A DNA stretch of 64,000 nucleotides from Bradyrhizobium manausense (GTDB lineage: Bacteria; Pseudomonadota; Alphaproteobacteria; Rhizobiales; Xanthobacteraceae), in NCBI RefSeq assembly GCF_018131105.1, contig NZ_JAFCJI010000001.1, positions 3,100,001 through 3,164,000 of the forward strand, given 5' to 3'. A program made the position numbers and the translations under genes. Of the stretch, positions 35,767 through 43,985 are shown one piece after another. The notes beneath the pieces are model-generated. The model did not search any database, was not told the DNA's origin, and worked only from the letters and a program-made list of their open reading frames with translations. The first letter of the stretch is position 1, and every line of letters begins with the position of its first letter.

Positions 35767-36462
35767 TCAGGCAGTCGGTGCGCGCTTGGACTTCAACCGC
35801 GCCAAGACATCGTCCGCGGTTGTCTTGAGCCGGGGGCCGAAGCCCTGCTCGGCGAGTTTCTCGGCGGTGGCGAGCGGACCGGTGGCCGCATCGAGTTCGA
35901 CTAGCGCGTCATCGGCGGCCTGGGCTTCGATCTGACGATCACGCAGGCGCCGCAAGGTGCTCTCGGCTTCCGGCAACGTGGATTCGTAGGGACGGGCTGC
36001 CTCGATGCCGCTGCGGCGAAGCGAGCGCACCGCTTCCGAGGCACGGGCGACACGACGACCGCGATCGAGCTCGGTGATACGCGCCTGCGCATTCGCGACA
36101 TGCCGCTTCAGCCGGGCGATCTCGGTCGCGAACAGCGCGCGTGCCGTCATCGCTGCATCACGATCGGCCTCCAAGCCCGCGATCGCTTCGGCCGCATCCC
36201 TGGCGAGATCCTCGCGGCCGCCATCGAGTGCCGAAACCGCGCGGATTTCGAGATCCGCGATGCGGGCGACGGTCGCTTCGAGCCTGCGGCCTTCCTGCTG
36301 GTCCTGCGCAATCGCCAGCGCCAGCGTCCGCTTGCTGCGCTCGACGGCAGCGGCCGCATCGCGCATCTGCTGGTCGAGGATCAAAAGGGCAGTGCGGTCC
36401 TCCAGCTCCTCGCCGGCGGCGGCCACGCTGCCGCGGAAAAGTGTGACTACGGTCTTGAACAT
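35767..36462 (-). CDS. PspA/IM30-family coiled-coil protein
   Basis: A 231-residue protein beginning MFKTVVTLFRGSVAAAGEEL, the amphipathic N-terminal helix typical of PspA/IM30, followed by long heptad-rich helices (DQQMRDAAAAVERSKRTLAL and onward) and a hydrophilic tail. It would assemble on the inner membrane face to maintain integrity under stress. GGGAG lies 5 bases before the ATG. It is divergent from a TetR regulator, with three copies of one palindrome in the 101-bp gap; no pspF/sigma54 promoter was noticed, so control differs from the enterobacterial psp system. Confidence 0.85.
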   Translation of the reverse strand: MFKTVVTLFRGSVAAAGEELEDRTALLILDQQMRDAAAAVERSKRTLALAIAQDQQEGRRLEATVARIADLEIRAVSALDGGREDLARDAAEAIAGLEADRDAAMTARALFATEIARLKRHVANAQARITELDRGRRVARASEAVRSLRRSGIEAARPYESTLPEAESTLRRLRDRQIEAQAADDALVELDAATGPLATAEKLAEQGFGPRLKTTADDVLARLKSKRAPTA

Positions 36463-36478
36463 TGGCTGCTCCCTGTTA

Positions 36479-36547
36479 TGAGCATTGCTCACAAACGCTT
36501 TGTAGCATATCTTGAGCATCGCTCAAGAAAAATTTGAGCAACGCTCA
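36479..36547. promoter_or_regulatory. Three palindromic operators TGAGCA-N-GCTCA
   Basis: Copies TGAGCATTGCTCA (36479-36491), TGAGCATCGCTCA (36513-36525; extended to 17 bp as CTTGAG...CTCAAG) and TGAGCAACGCTCA (36535-36547). Centres are 34 and 22 bp apart, close to three and two helical turns, so bound dimers would lie on one face. They fill the gap between the PspA-like gene and the TetR gene and are the obvious binding sites for that regulator. Confidence 0.85.
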
Positions 36548-36563
36548 CAATTATGGTTAACGG

Positions 36564-37172
36564 ATGACTAAAGCCTTGGAACGCCGAGAGAAACTTCGGA
36601 GCGACCTGATCCTGGCGGCGGAGCAGATGATCGCCACCCGCGGATTGGCTGGCCTGAAAACCCGCGATCTCGCCCGCGAGATCGGTTGCGCCAATGGTGC
36701 AGTCTATAATCTCGTCGCTGATGTCGACGAGCTGATCCTGCGGGTCGGCTCGCGCACGCTGCTGCGGCTCGATGCGGCGCTGAGCGCGGCGGAAGGCGCG
36801 GACGGGCCTTCCCCGCAGGAGACGCTGGTACGCATCGCGATTGCCTATTGCGATTTCGCCGCGGAAAATCTCGAGCTCTGGCGCGCGCTGTTCGAGCATC
36901 GCATGGAAGCCGACAAGATCGTCCCCGACTGGTCGATCGAGGACCAGATGCAGCTGTTCAGGCACATCTATGTGCCGCTCACCGCGCTGTTTCCCAAACG
37001 AGGTGCCGAGGAGCTCGGTATCACCGCGCGCAGCCTGTTCTCGGCGGTGCACGGCATGGTGGCGCTCGGACTGGAGCAGAAGCTGGTCGCCGTGCCGCTG
37101 CCGGCACTGCGCAAGGAAATCGCGGGCCTCGTGCGCGCGATGATCGACGGATTGATCGCGCGAGCAGCGTGA
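36564..37172 (+). CDS. TetR-family transcriptional regulator
   Basis: A 202-residue regulator with N-terminal HTH (GLKTRDLAREIGCANGAVYN, about residues 31-50) and a helical effector domain with WRALFEHRM typical of the TetR_C family. No good ribosome site is seen (TTAACGG precedes the ATG). It is divergent from the PspA/YiaAB pair and flanked by three identical-core palindromes, so autoregulation and repression of that pair are very likely. The effector could be a membrane-active compound or fatty acid derivative. Confidence 0.9.
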   Translation: MTKALERREKLRSDLILAAEQMIATRGLAGLKTRDLAREIGCANGAVYNLVADVDELILRVGSRTLLRLDAALSAAEGADGPSPQETLVRIAIAYCDFAAENLELWRALFEHRMEADKIVPDWSIEDQMQLFRHIYVPLTALFPKRGAEELGITARSLFSAVHGMVALGLEQKLVAVPLPALRKEIAGLVRAMIDGLIARAA

Positions 37173-37207
37173 GCCGGACGACGGTAATCTCTCCGTGTTG
37201 CCATCCT

Positions 37208-38539
37208 TCAATCCGACACGGCCACGGTCGGACTCATCATGCGCCGGGCCGAAAGAGACCGCTCTAGCCGCGCAGCACTCGCGCGGAGCATCGCCGCATC
37301 GAGCTTGTCCTGCCGCACCCCGTCGAGCGCGCATCCAAAGATCCGGTAGAATTGCGCACCGTCATAGGCAACCAGCAGCAGATCGACGCCGGCGTTGATG
37401 GCCTCGATCACCGCCTTGCAGAGGTCATGCTGGTAGATCGCGCCCATCACGAGGTCGTCGGTCATCACGATGCCCTGGTATTTCCAGGCATCGCGTATGA
37501 TGCCATCGACGACGCGCTTCGAATGCGAGGCCGCGTGATCGGGATCGACGGCGGTGAGCGTGACATGGCCGACCATGAGCGCGCTGTGTGACTGCGACAG
37601 CACTTCGCGAAACGGCAGCCAATCGGTCGCTTCCAGCTCCCTGACCGGTGTGTTGAGGTCGGCGCTGAAATGATGGGTATCCGTGCGCACGCGGCCGATG
37701 CCTGGAAAATGCTTGAGCGTTGCGCCGACACCGGACTCTTCGAGTCCACGCACGTAGGCAGTGGCGATCGTGCTGACGACAGCCGGATCGGTGGCAATCG
37801 CGCGCTGGCCGATCAACGTGTGGAAATCGAGGCGGTTACGCCGCTGCGGCGGCTTGAGATCGAGCACCGGCGCGAGATTGAGGTTGACGCCAAGGCGAGC
37901 GAGCTCGCGACCGTGGATGCGGCCGAACTCTTCCGCCCTGGCCTGCTGGTCGTCAGGCGCAAGTCCGACGAGGGTCGCCAGTGCCGGCACCTTGGTCAGC
38001 GGCGGCGAGAGATGCTCGACGATACCTCCCTCCTGGTCCGTAGCAACGATGAGCGGCGGCAGACCGGCGGCGCGCCGCGTGTCCTGAAGCGATGCAATCT
38101 CTGCCCGTAGCGCATCGACGCTGCGGCCACGGATGTTGTGGCGGGTGACGTAGATGCCGCCGATCAATCCCTGCCCGGCCAAACGCGCGACCTCGGGAAA
38201 GGAGGAATAGCCGACCATGAAGTGCGGCCCGAGCTGGCGCGCTTCGGTCACGCTTGCGCCGAGCACATCGTGCTTGCGCAGTTCGAAGCTGACTTGCGCC
38301 ACCGCCATCAGCATCGGCGGCAGGCACCAGAGCATGACGAGCAGTTTGCCGGGGAGACTGTGCCAGCGCCCGCGGCGAAGCAGCAGGATAGCAATCGCGA
38401 TGCTGGCGACGACGAGCGCGATGTTTCCAGCGCCGCGCAGCGGGACCAGATAAGGATCGTTCTTGTTTGCGGCCGCGAATGCAACGAGAGGCGCGGCAGA
38501 CCAGAGCAGGATGAGGCCGATACGGCGGAGGAATTGCAT
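37208..38539 (-). CDS. Membrane-anchored glycoside hydrolase family 3 (NagZ-like) protein
   Basis: A 443-residue protein with two N-terminal hydrophobic segments (about residues 5-23 and 37-56, a third near 68-85), then a GH3 barrel. NagZ-type motifs: ATDQEGG (about residue 168), LAPVLD, KHFPGIGR in place of KHFPGHG, TDTHH for the NagZ Asp-His dyad, and the nucleophile region MTDDLVMGA. It should cleave beta-N-acetylglucosamine from peptidoglycan fragments, but from the membrane rather than the cytosol, and the KHFPGH His is replaced by Ile. Convergent with the TetR gene 35 bp away. Confidence 0.82.
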   Translation of the reverse strand: MQFLRRIGLILLWSAAPLVAFAAANKNDPYLVPLRGAGNIALVVASIAIAILLLRRGRWHSLPGKLLVMLWCLPPMLMAVAQVSFELRKHDVLGASVTEARQLGPHFMVGYSSFPEVARLAGQGLIGGIYVTRHNIRGRSVDALRAEIASLQDTRRAAGLPPLIVATDQEGGIVEHLSPPLTKVPALATLVGLAPDDQQARAEEFGRIHGRELARLGVNLNLAPVLDLKPPQRRNRLDFHTLIGQRAIATDPAVVSTIATAYVRGLEESGVGATLKHFPGIGRVRTDTHHFSADLNTPVRELEATDWLPFREVLSQSHSALMVGHVTLTAVDPDHAASHSKRVVDGIIRDAWKYQGIVMTDDLVMGAIYQHDLCKAVIEAINAGVDLLLVAYDGAQFYRIFGCALDGVRQDKLDAAMLRASAARLERSLSARRMMSPTVAVSD

Positions 38540-38728
38540 GATGCATCACGTCCGGGGAGTGGCGGATGCTTCGCACCTATCAAAGCGATTTGCGCTGCGC
38601 GAGAGCCAAAGGTGCGCCTGCACGAAATCTGCAAAAGACTCCTGAAACCATGCAGACATTGATCCCGGTTTTTGCACGAGGGCCGTGCAGATTTCGTGGC
38701 GCCACCCATCACGAAAGGTCATCTGCAC

Positions 38729-40228
38729 ATGACGAGCCTTGCTACGACGATAGCAGCGGACTTCCAGCCGAGCAGGCATTCCTCGATTCCGGCCAAGGTC
38801 GGCCTCGCCCTGGCGCTGGCCGCACTCGGCAACTGGTTGTTCTATGGCGAGCGGATCGGGTTATCGTTCTCACTCTTTGCGATCGCGTTGGCCTGCGTGT
38901 CGGTGTCGTTCAATCATGCTGCCTTCAATCGCCGACGCGCCGTGATCAGCGCAGCCATCATGGTCGCAGGCCTCGTGCCGGCCATCGAGGAACTCAACAC
39001 GCTGTCCTTCCTGATCCTCGTCGCCGCATTGCTCGTAGCCCTGCTGATCGCGACCAATCCGGAGACGACCGGCCTCGCGGACAGGCTTCGTGCGCTGCGC
39101 AACTTTGTGCTGTTTGGTCCCTTCAGGTTCTTTCTCGAGGCACTCCAGATCTTCAGCATGTCGGCCTTCACCCGCGGCATCGCACTCTGGCTGCTGCCAG
39201 CAGCGCTTGGCACCGTTTTCGTCGCACTGTTCGCTGCGGCCAATCCAGTGATCGAGCAGTGGGTGTCCCTGCTCAATCCAAAAGTCATTCTCGACTATGT
39301 CAGCATTCCGCGCGTGCTGTTCTGGAGCATGATGCTGGCACTGGTTTGGCCGTTCATCCATGTGCGCTGGCGGCGCAGGAAGGTCGTCACCACAGATGTC
39401 GACAATGCCCACGTGCCGCCACCGCTCCCGTCCCTCGTCCCGGCCGAATTCCTCGGGCCGTCGACGATCCTGCGGTCGCTCATCCTGTTCAACCTGCTGT
39501 TCGCGGCGCAGTCCGTTCTCGACGGGCTGTACCTCTGGGGCCATGTGGCGCTGCCCGCCAACATGACTTATGCCGCTTACGCTCACCGGGGCGCCTATCC
39601 GCTGATCGCAACCACGCTGCTCGCCGCCGCCTTCGTGCTGGTTGCGATGCGCCCGGGCGGTCCGGCCGAGAAGTCGACGGTGATCCGTCCGCTGGTTTAT
39701 CTCTGGGTGGGGCAGAACGTGCTGCTGGTCGCCTCCTCGATCCTCCGCCTCGACCTTTACGTCGACATTTACATGCTGACCTATTGGCGCATCGCCGCCT
39801 TCATCTGGATGGGGCTGGTGGCGTTGGGGTTGATCCTGATCGTCGCCCGTATCGTACTTAGCCGGTCCAACCGGTGGCTTGTCGGCGCCAATCTGTTGGC
39901 GTTAACGGTCGTGCTCTATAGCTGCTCGCTGGTGAACTTCGACGCGTTCATTGCAGACTATAATGTTGCCCATAGCCGCGAGATTTCGGGCAAGGGCATG
40001 CCGATCGATACCCGCTATCTCGCGCAACTCGGACCGCAGGCCCTACCGGCCATCGAGAGGATGATGCAGATTCGTACCGACAGCGCCCTTGTTGGATGCC
40101 ACGATCGGCTTATAGAAACTCAACGTCTGGACATGGCCTGGCGTGCCTGGGGCTTTCGGAGCTGGCGGCTGCAACGCAGGCTGGAGGCCGAGGCGAGAGG
40201 CCAGGCCAGCAGTCAGCCGGCCGGGTGA
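38729..40228 (+). CDS. DUF4173-type polytopic membrane protein
   Basis: A 499-residue integral membrane protein with about 12 hydrophobic helices, matching the DUF4173/DUF4153 pattern (RWRRRK cytoplasmic loop, AYAHRGAYPLIATTLLAAAF, then a terminal soluble part with AQLGPQALPAIERMM). Function unknown in the family. The response-regulator gene follows after 12 bp, so it appears to be the first gene of an operon with the two-component system and may be the sensed or controlled component. The ATG before TSLATTIA is chosen (AAAGGT upstream); an in-frame start 19 codons earlier is possible. Confidence 0.78.
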   Translation: MTSLATTIAADFQPSRHSSIPAKVGLALALAALGNWLFYGERIGLSFSLFAIALACVSVSFNHAAFNRRRAVISAAIMVAGLVPAIEELNTLSFLILVAALLVALLIATNPETTGLADRLRALRNFVLFGPFRFFLEALQIFSMSAFTRGIALWLLPAALGTVFVALFAAANPVIEQWVSLLNPKVILDYVSIPRVLFWSMMLALVWPFIHVRWRRRKVVTTDVDNAHVPPPLPSLVPAEFLGPSTILRSLILFNLLFAAQSVLDGLYLWGHVALPANMTYAAYAHRGAYPLIATTLLAAAFVLVAMRPGGPAEKSTVIRPLVYLWVGQNVLLVASSILRLDLYVDIYMLTYWRIAAFIWMGLVALGLILIVARIVLSRSNRWLVGANLLALTVVLYSCSLVNFDAFIADYNVAHSREISGKGMPIDTRYLAQLGPQALPAIERMMQIRTDSALVGCHDRLIETQRLDMAWRAWGFRSWRLQRRLEAEARGQASSQPAG

Positions 40229-40240
40229 GCGGAGAGAGTC

Positions 40241-40945
40241 TTGGCGCATCGCATTCTCATCGTCGACGACGAGGGCCACATCCGCGAAGTCATCCGCGTT
40301 GCGCTGAAGAAGGCCGGCATGGACGTCATCGAGGCGCGCGACGGCAAGGAGGCGCTCAGCCGCTTTGCCGCCGACAAGCCTGATCTGATCGTGCTCGACA
40401 TCGGCATGCCCGAGTTCGACGGCCTCGATGTCTGCCGCGAGATCCGCAAGACGTCCGACGTCCCCATCCTGTTTCTGTCGGCCCGGGACGATGAGATCGA
40501 CCGCATTCTCGGCCTCGAGATCGGCGGCGACGACTACGTCACAAAGCCGTTCAGCCCGCGCGAGCTGGTGGCGAGGGTCAATGTCATCCTGCGTCGGCTC
40601 GTCCCCCGCAATGGCGAGGCCAAGGCCGGGCCGGGCGCGCTGGCGCAAGGCGGCTTGCTGATCGATCCCGAACAGCATGTCGCAGCCTTCGCCGGCACGC
40701 CGCTGAAACTGACCGCGATCGAGTTCGGAATTCTGCGCGCGTTCCTCACCCGCCCGACCTCGGTATTCAACCGCGAGCAACTGATGCGGGCGGCCTATCA
40801 GCTCAACATCCAGGTCTCCGACCGCACCATCGACAGTCACATCCGCAACATCCGCGCCAAGCTCGCGGCGCAAAATTGCGAGAACGTGATCGAGACCATC
40901 CACGGCGTCGGCTTCAAGCTCGGCCGTTGCGAGAAAGCGGCATGA
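40241..40945 (+). CDS. OmpR-family response regulator (CreB-like)
   Basis: A 234-residue regulator with receiver domain (acidic pocket IVDDEG; phospho-acceptor Asp53 in LIVLDIGMPEFDG; Lys in YVTKPFSPREL) and C-terminal winged helix (RTIDSHIRNIRAKL). TTG start chosen because GGAGAG lies 4 bases upstream; the protein then begins normally. Partner kinase starts inside its stop codon. The upstream DUF4173-type gene shares the operon. Confidence 0.9.
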   Translation: MAHRILIVDDEGHIREVIRVALKKAGMDVIEARDGKEALSRFAADKPDLIVLDIGMPEFDGLDVCREIRKTSDVPILFLSARDDEIDRILGLEIGGDDYVTKPFSPRELVARVNVILRRLVPRNGEAKAGPGALAQGGLLIDPEQHVAAFAGTPLKLTAIEFGILRAFLTRPTSVFNREQLMRAAYQLNIQVSDRTIDSHIRNIRAKLAAQNCENVIETIHGVGFKLGRCEKAA

Positions 40946-42528
40946 GCGCCGCACCAGACAAATGGCGGCCGTCGCTCGGACTGGTAATCTTCGCGGTGCT
41001 GGCCACCGTCGCCGTGCTGCCGCTGGTCGGCCTGTTCTTCTTCCGCCTCTACGACAATCAGCTGATCCGGCAGACCCAGGCCGAGCTGATCGCGCAGAGC
41101 CGCGTGCTGGCGACGATCTACGCGCAGGAGGTCACGGCAAGGCTCGACAGCGGCCTGACGCTCGGCGCCGAGGTAGCGCCCGGCGTGCTGCCCGATCCCG
41201 GCGACCAGTTCACGCCGATTCGGCCCGCGCTCGACCTCACTGCCAACGATCTCCTGCGGCGGCGGCCGGATGCGTTGCCTGCGGCCCAGCCGGCACAAAC
41301 AGCCTATGTCGAGATTGGCGCAAGACTGACGCCGATCATCCGCGAGACGCAGAAGGTAACGCTGGCCGGCTTTCGCATCCTCGATCCGCAGGGCGTGGTG
41401 ATCGCCGGGCGGCAGGAGGTCGGGCAGTCGCTGGCTCATATCGAGGAGGTGGCCGACGCACTGCATGGGCAGTATCGCGCGACCTTGCGCAACCGCGTGC
41501 CGGACAAGCCGCCACCGCCGATCTATTCCTTCAGCCGCGGGCTTGGCGTGCACGTGTTCTCGGCGATGCCCGTCATCGTCAACAACCGCGTCGCAGGCGT
41601 GATCTACACCACGCGGACACCAAACAACATCTTTGACCATCTCTACCAGGAGCGGGCCAAGTTCGTGCTGGCCGGGCTTGCCGTGATCCTCGGCACGGTC
41701 GCGATTGGGCTCGTGTTCTCCCGCACCATCACGCTGCCGATGCGCGAACTGATCGAGCGCGCCACCAGAATCGGCCGCGGCGATCGCGAGGCGTTCCAGC
41801 CGCTGCGGCACTACGGCACGCGCGAGTTCGCCCAGCTCTCGCACAGTTTTCTCGGCATGGCCGAGCAGCTCGCAAGGCGCTCCGACTATATCGCGACATT
41901 CTCGGCCCATCTCACCCACGAGCTGAAATCGCCGCTGACCTCGATCAAGGGCGCGGCCGAGCTGTTGCAGGATTCCTTTCAAGGCAAGCCGGAAGGCCTG
42001 ACGCCATCAGAGCAACGGACGTTCATCGCCAACATCCTCTCCGACACCCAGCGGCTGGAGGCGATGGAGCAGCGGCTGCGCGAGCTCGCCCGTGCCGAAA
42101 GCCTGCCACAGAACGAGCGCACCGAGCTTGCGCCCGTCATCGCCGACCTCAGGAGCCTGTTTCCGGCCAGCGCCATCGAGGCCAGCGGCAGCCTCGATCG
42201 GGTGATCGGCATGTCCGGCGAGAAGGCGCTGATCGTGCTGTCGCATCTCGCTGACAACGCGATGCGGCACAAGGCAGGGATCATCAGGCTGGAGGCAGTG
42301 GACGAGCGGACGACCTTGAGACTGACCGTGAGCAATGACGGCGAGCCGATTTCCGCGCCGAACCGCGACAGGATCTTTGACGCGTTCTTCACGACCCGGC
42401 GCGACCAAGGCGGCACCGGCATGGGGCTCGCAATTGCACGTGCGGTGATGGCGAGCCACGGCGGCTCGATCAGGCTCAAGCCGACCGCCGCCGGCGTGGC
42501 CTTCGAGCTTCAGTTTCCAGCGGCCTAG
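40942..42528 (+). CDS. Membrane sensor histidine kinase (CreC-like)
   Basis: A 528-residue kinase: transmembrane helices about residues 12-34 and 241-260, a periplasmic sensor between them, HAMP linker, phospho-His326 in SAHLTHELKSPLTSIKG, N box LSHLADNAMRH and G boxes DRIFDAFFTT and GGTGMGLAIARAV. The ATGA overlap with the response-regulator stop indicates coupled translation. Signal unknown; CreC homologues respond to carbon metabolites. Confidence 0.9.
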   Translation: MSAAPDKWRPSLGLVIFAVLATVAVLPLVGLFFFRLYDNQLIRQTQAELIAQSRVLATIYAQEVTARLDSGLTLGAEVAPGVLPDPGDQFTPIRPALDLTANDLLRRRPDALPAAQPAQTAYVEIGARLTPIIRETQKVTLAGFRILDPQGVVIAGRQEVGQSLAHIEEVADALHGQYRATLRNRVPDKPPPPIYSFSRGLGVHVFSAMPVIVNNRVAGVIYTTRTPNNIFDHLYQERAKFVLAGLAVILGTVAIGLVFSRTITLPMRELIERATRIGRGDREAFQPLRHYGTREFAQLSHSFLGMAEQLARRSDYIATFSAHLTHELKSPLTSIKGAAELLQDSFQGKPEGLTPSEQRTFIANILSDTQRLEAMEQRLRELARAESLPQNERTELAPVIADLRSLFPASAIEASGSLDRVIGMSGEKALIVLSHLADNAMRHKAGIIRLEAVDERTTLRLTVSNDGEPISAPNRDRIFDAFFTTRRDQGGTGMGLAIARAVMASHGGSIRLKPTAAGVAFELQFPAA

Positions 42529-42665
42529 ATCGCAAACACCCAGGCGGCGACGATGGTGCCGATGGTGACAAGACCGGCGATGGTCCAGCCGGCGGCGTAT
42601 TCCAGCTCAGGATGACCGGTCGCCCGCATGATCTCTGCCGGATCGGCGGAATGCTTCTCTGCCAT
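42525..42665 (-). CDS. Small single-span membrane protein
   Basis: A 46-residue protein: hydrophilic ADPAEIMRATGHPELEYAAG followed by one helix (GWTIAGLVTIGTIVAAWVFA) at the C-terminus. GAGG lies 5 bases before the ATG. It converges on the kinase gene, the two stop codons sharing the palindrome CTAG. Size and shape resemble the aa3-oxidase subunit IV class, but the conserved residues are not clear, so it stays hypothetical. Confidence 0.5.
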   Translation of the reverse strand: MAEKHSADPAEIMRATGHPELEYAAGWTIAGLVTIGTIVAAWVFAI

Positions 42666-42744
42666 GACAGCCTCGCACATTTCTCCCCGCGTCATAGATA
42701 AGTCGCAGCACCCGCAATTAGGTTCCATCACGGAAATGCGAGGA

Positions 42745-43314
42745 ATGACGCAGCTTGGTTTGTTCGCCGAACCGGAGGCCGGCCCTGCGGGCCTTCGCCA
42801 TACTGACAATTTTATCGATGCTGCCACCGAGCAGGAGCTGATCGGCCGCATCGCAGCATTGCCGCTTCAACGCTTCCAGTTCGGCGCCTTCGAGGGCAAC
42901 CGCCGGGTGGCGTGGTTCGGCTATCGATACGACTATGCGCAGCAGCGGCTGGCCGAGGCCGGTGCGATCCCGGACTGGGTGCAGCCCATCGCGCGACAGG
43001 CCGAGGCATGGGCCGGCCTGACCGATGGCAGCGTGCGGCAGGTGCTTTGCACTGAATATGACGCCGGCGTCGGCATCGGCTGGCATCGCGACAAGCCGCA
43101 CTTCGACAAGGTCTTCGGCCTGTCGCTGGGTTCGGCCTGCAAATTCCGCTTCCGCCGCCGCAGCGGCGACACATGGCAGCGCCACACGCTCGAAGCCCTG
43201 CCGCGCTCGCTCTACCTGATGGACGGCGAGGCGCGATCGCAATGGGAGCACAGCATCCCGCCGGTCGAGGCGCGCCGCTATTCCATCACCTTCCGGACGA
43301 TGAAGCGGACCTGA
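42745..43314 (+). CDS. AlkB-like 2-oxoglutarate/Fe(II) dioxygenase
   Basis: A 189-residue oxidative demethylase of the AlkB family, which repairs alkylated bases in DNA or RNA. Iron ligands His114 and Asp116 in GIGWHRDKPHF and His169 in QWEHSIPP; 2-oxoglutarate residues Arg178 and Arg184 in RRYSITFR with the usual six-residue spacing. The GWHRDxPxF form is the plant/bacterial ALKBH2-like subgroup. An alternative ATG lies 9 bases earlier. Confidence 0.9.
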   Translation: MTQLGLFAEPEAGPAGLRHTDNFIDAATEQELIGRIAALPLQRFQFGAFEGNRRVAWFGYRYDYAQQRLAEAGAIPDWVQPIARQAEAWAGLTDGSVRQVLCTEYDAGVGIGWHRDKPHFDKVFGLSLGSACKFRFRRRSGDTWQRHTLEALPRSLYLMDGEARSQWEHSIPPVEARRYSITFRTMKRT

Positions 43315-43509
43315 CCAACCAAAACCGCGAAAACAACCCCATGCACAGTAGAACGCCCTATCACGCTTGAGGCGGGGTGGCGCGCGACATCAGTCTGACA
43401 CAGCGGTGCAAAACGCCCGCTCCGCGCAATCGGCGCGCGGATGGCACCTTGCGTTCCAAATCACCTTGCATGCTAGATTGGCCGCACACCGTTCCGGCAG
43501 GAGGGAAGC

Positions 43510-43926
43510 ATGGCCGACAACAAGGCAAAGCGAGGCGGAGCCGATCGCGCCCTGATTGCGCTCACCGAGAAGTATGAAGTCGCCTACTGGTCGAAGAAAT
43601 TCAAGATCACTCCGGCCAAGCTGAAATACGCCGTCAAGAAGGTCGGCCACTCCGCGCGGAAGGTCGAGGAATACATCAAGCTGCAGAAGCACCGCGCCGC
43701 CGACAAGAGCCGGATCGCGCTCAGCGAGCCGTACGAGGTCCGCTACTGGTCGAAGAAATTCAAGATCACGCCGGCCAAGCTGAGGCTCGTCGTGGGGGCC
43801 GCCGGCCATTCCTCCAGGAAGGTCGAGGCCTATCTCGCGGCACAGAAGGCAGCGAAGAAGAAAAAGGCCAAAAAGACGACGAAGAAGGCCACCAGGAAGG
43901 TCGCTGCGCGCAAGAAAGCCGCCTGA
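43510..43926 (+). CDS. Tandem DUF3606 protein with lysine-rich tail
   Basis: A 138-residue protein made of two near-identical DUF3606 units: KYEVAYWSKKFKITPAKLKY (from about residue 22) and PYEVRYWSKKFKITPAKLRL (from about 74), each ending in VGHSARKVEEY or AGHSSRKVEAY, then a Lys/Ala tail (about residues 115-138) like histone H1. DUF3606 proteins are usually single ~60-residue units of unknown role. The basic tail suggests DNA or RNA binding. AGGAGGGAAGC precedes the ATG, a very strong ribosome site. Confidence 0.87.
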   Translation: MADNKAKRGGADRALIALTEKYEVAYWSKKFKITPAKLKYAVKKVGHSARKVEEYIKLQKHRAADKSRIALSEPYEVRYWSKKFKITPAKLRLVVGAAGHSSRKVEAYLAAQKAAKKKKAKKTTKKATRKVAARKKAA

Positions 43927-43948
43927 GACGCCGCTCTCCCGGCGAGCG

Positions 43949-43973
43949 CACCCGGCCGTTCAACGGCCGGGTG
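43949..43973. terminator. Hairpin between convergent DUF3606 and nitrite-reductase genes
   Basis: CACCCGGCCGTT and AACGGCCGGGTG form a 12-bp perfect inverted repeat with one central base (in RNA the loop opens to about five bases). There is no T-run. Its position between convergent genes, 22 bp after one stop and 12 bp before the other, suits a bidirectional terminator. Confidence 0.6.
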
Positions 43974-43985
43974 GCCTGATCCGCA

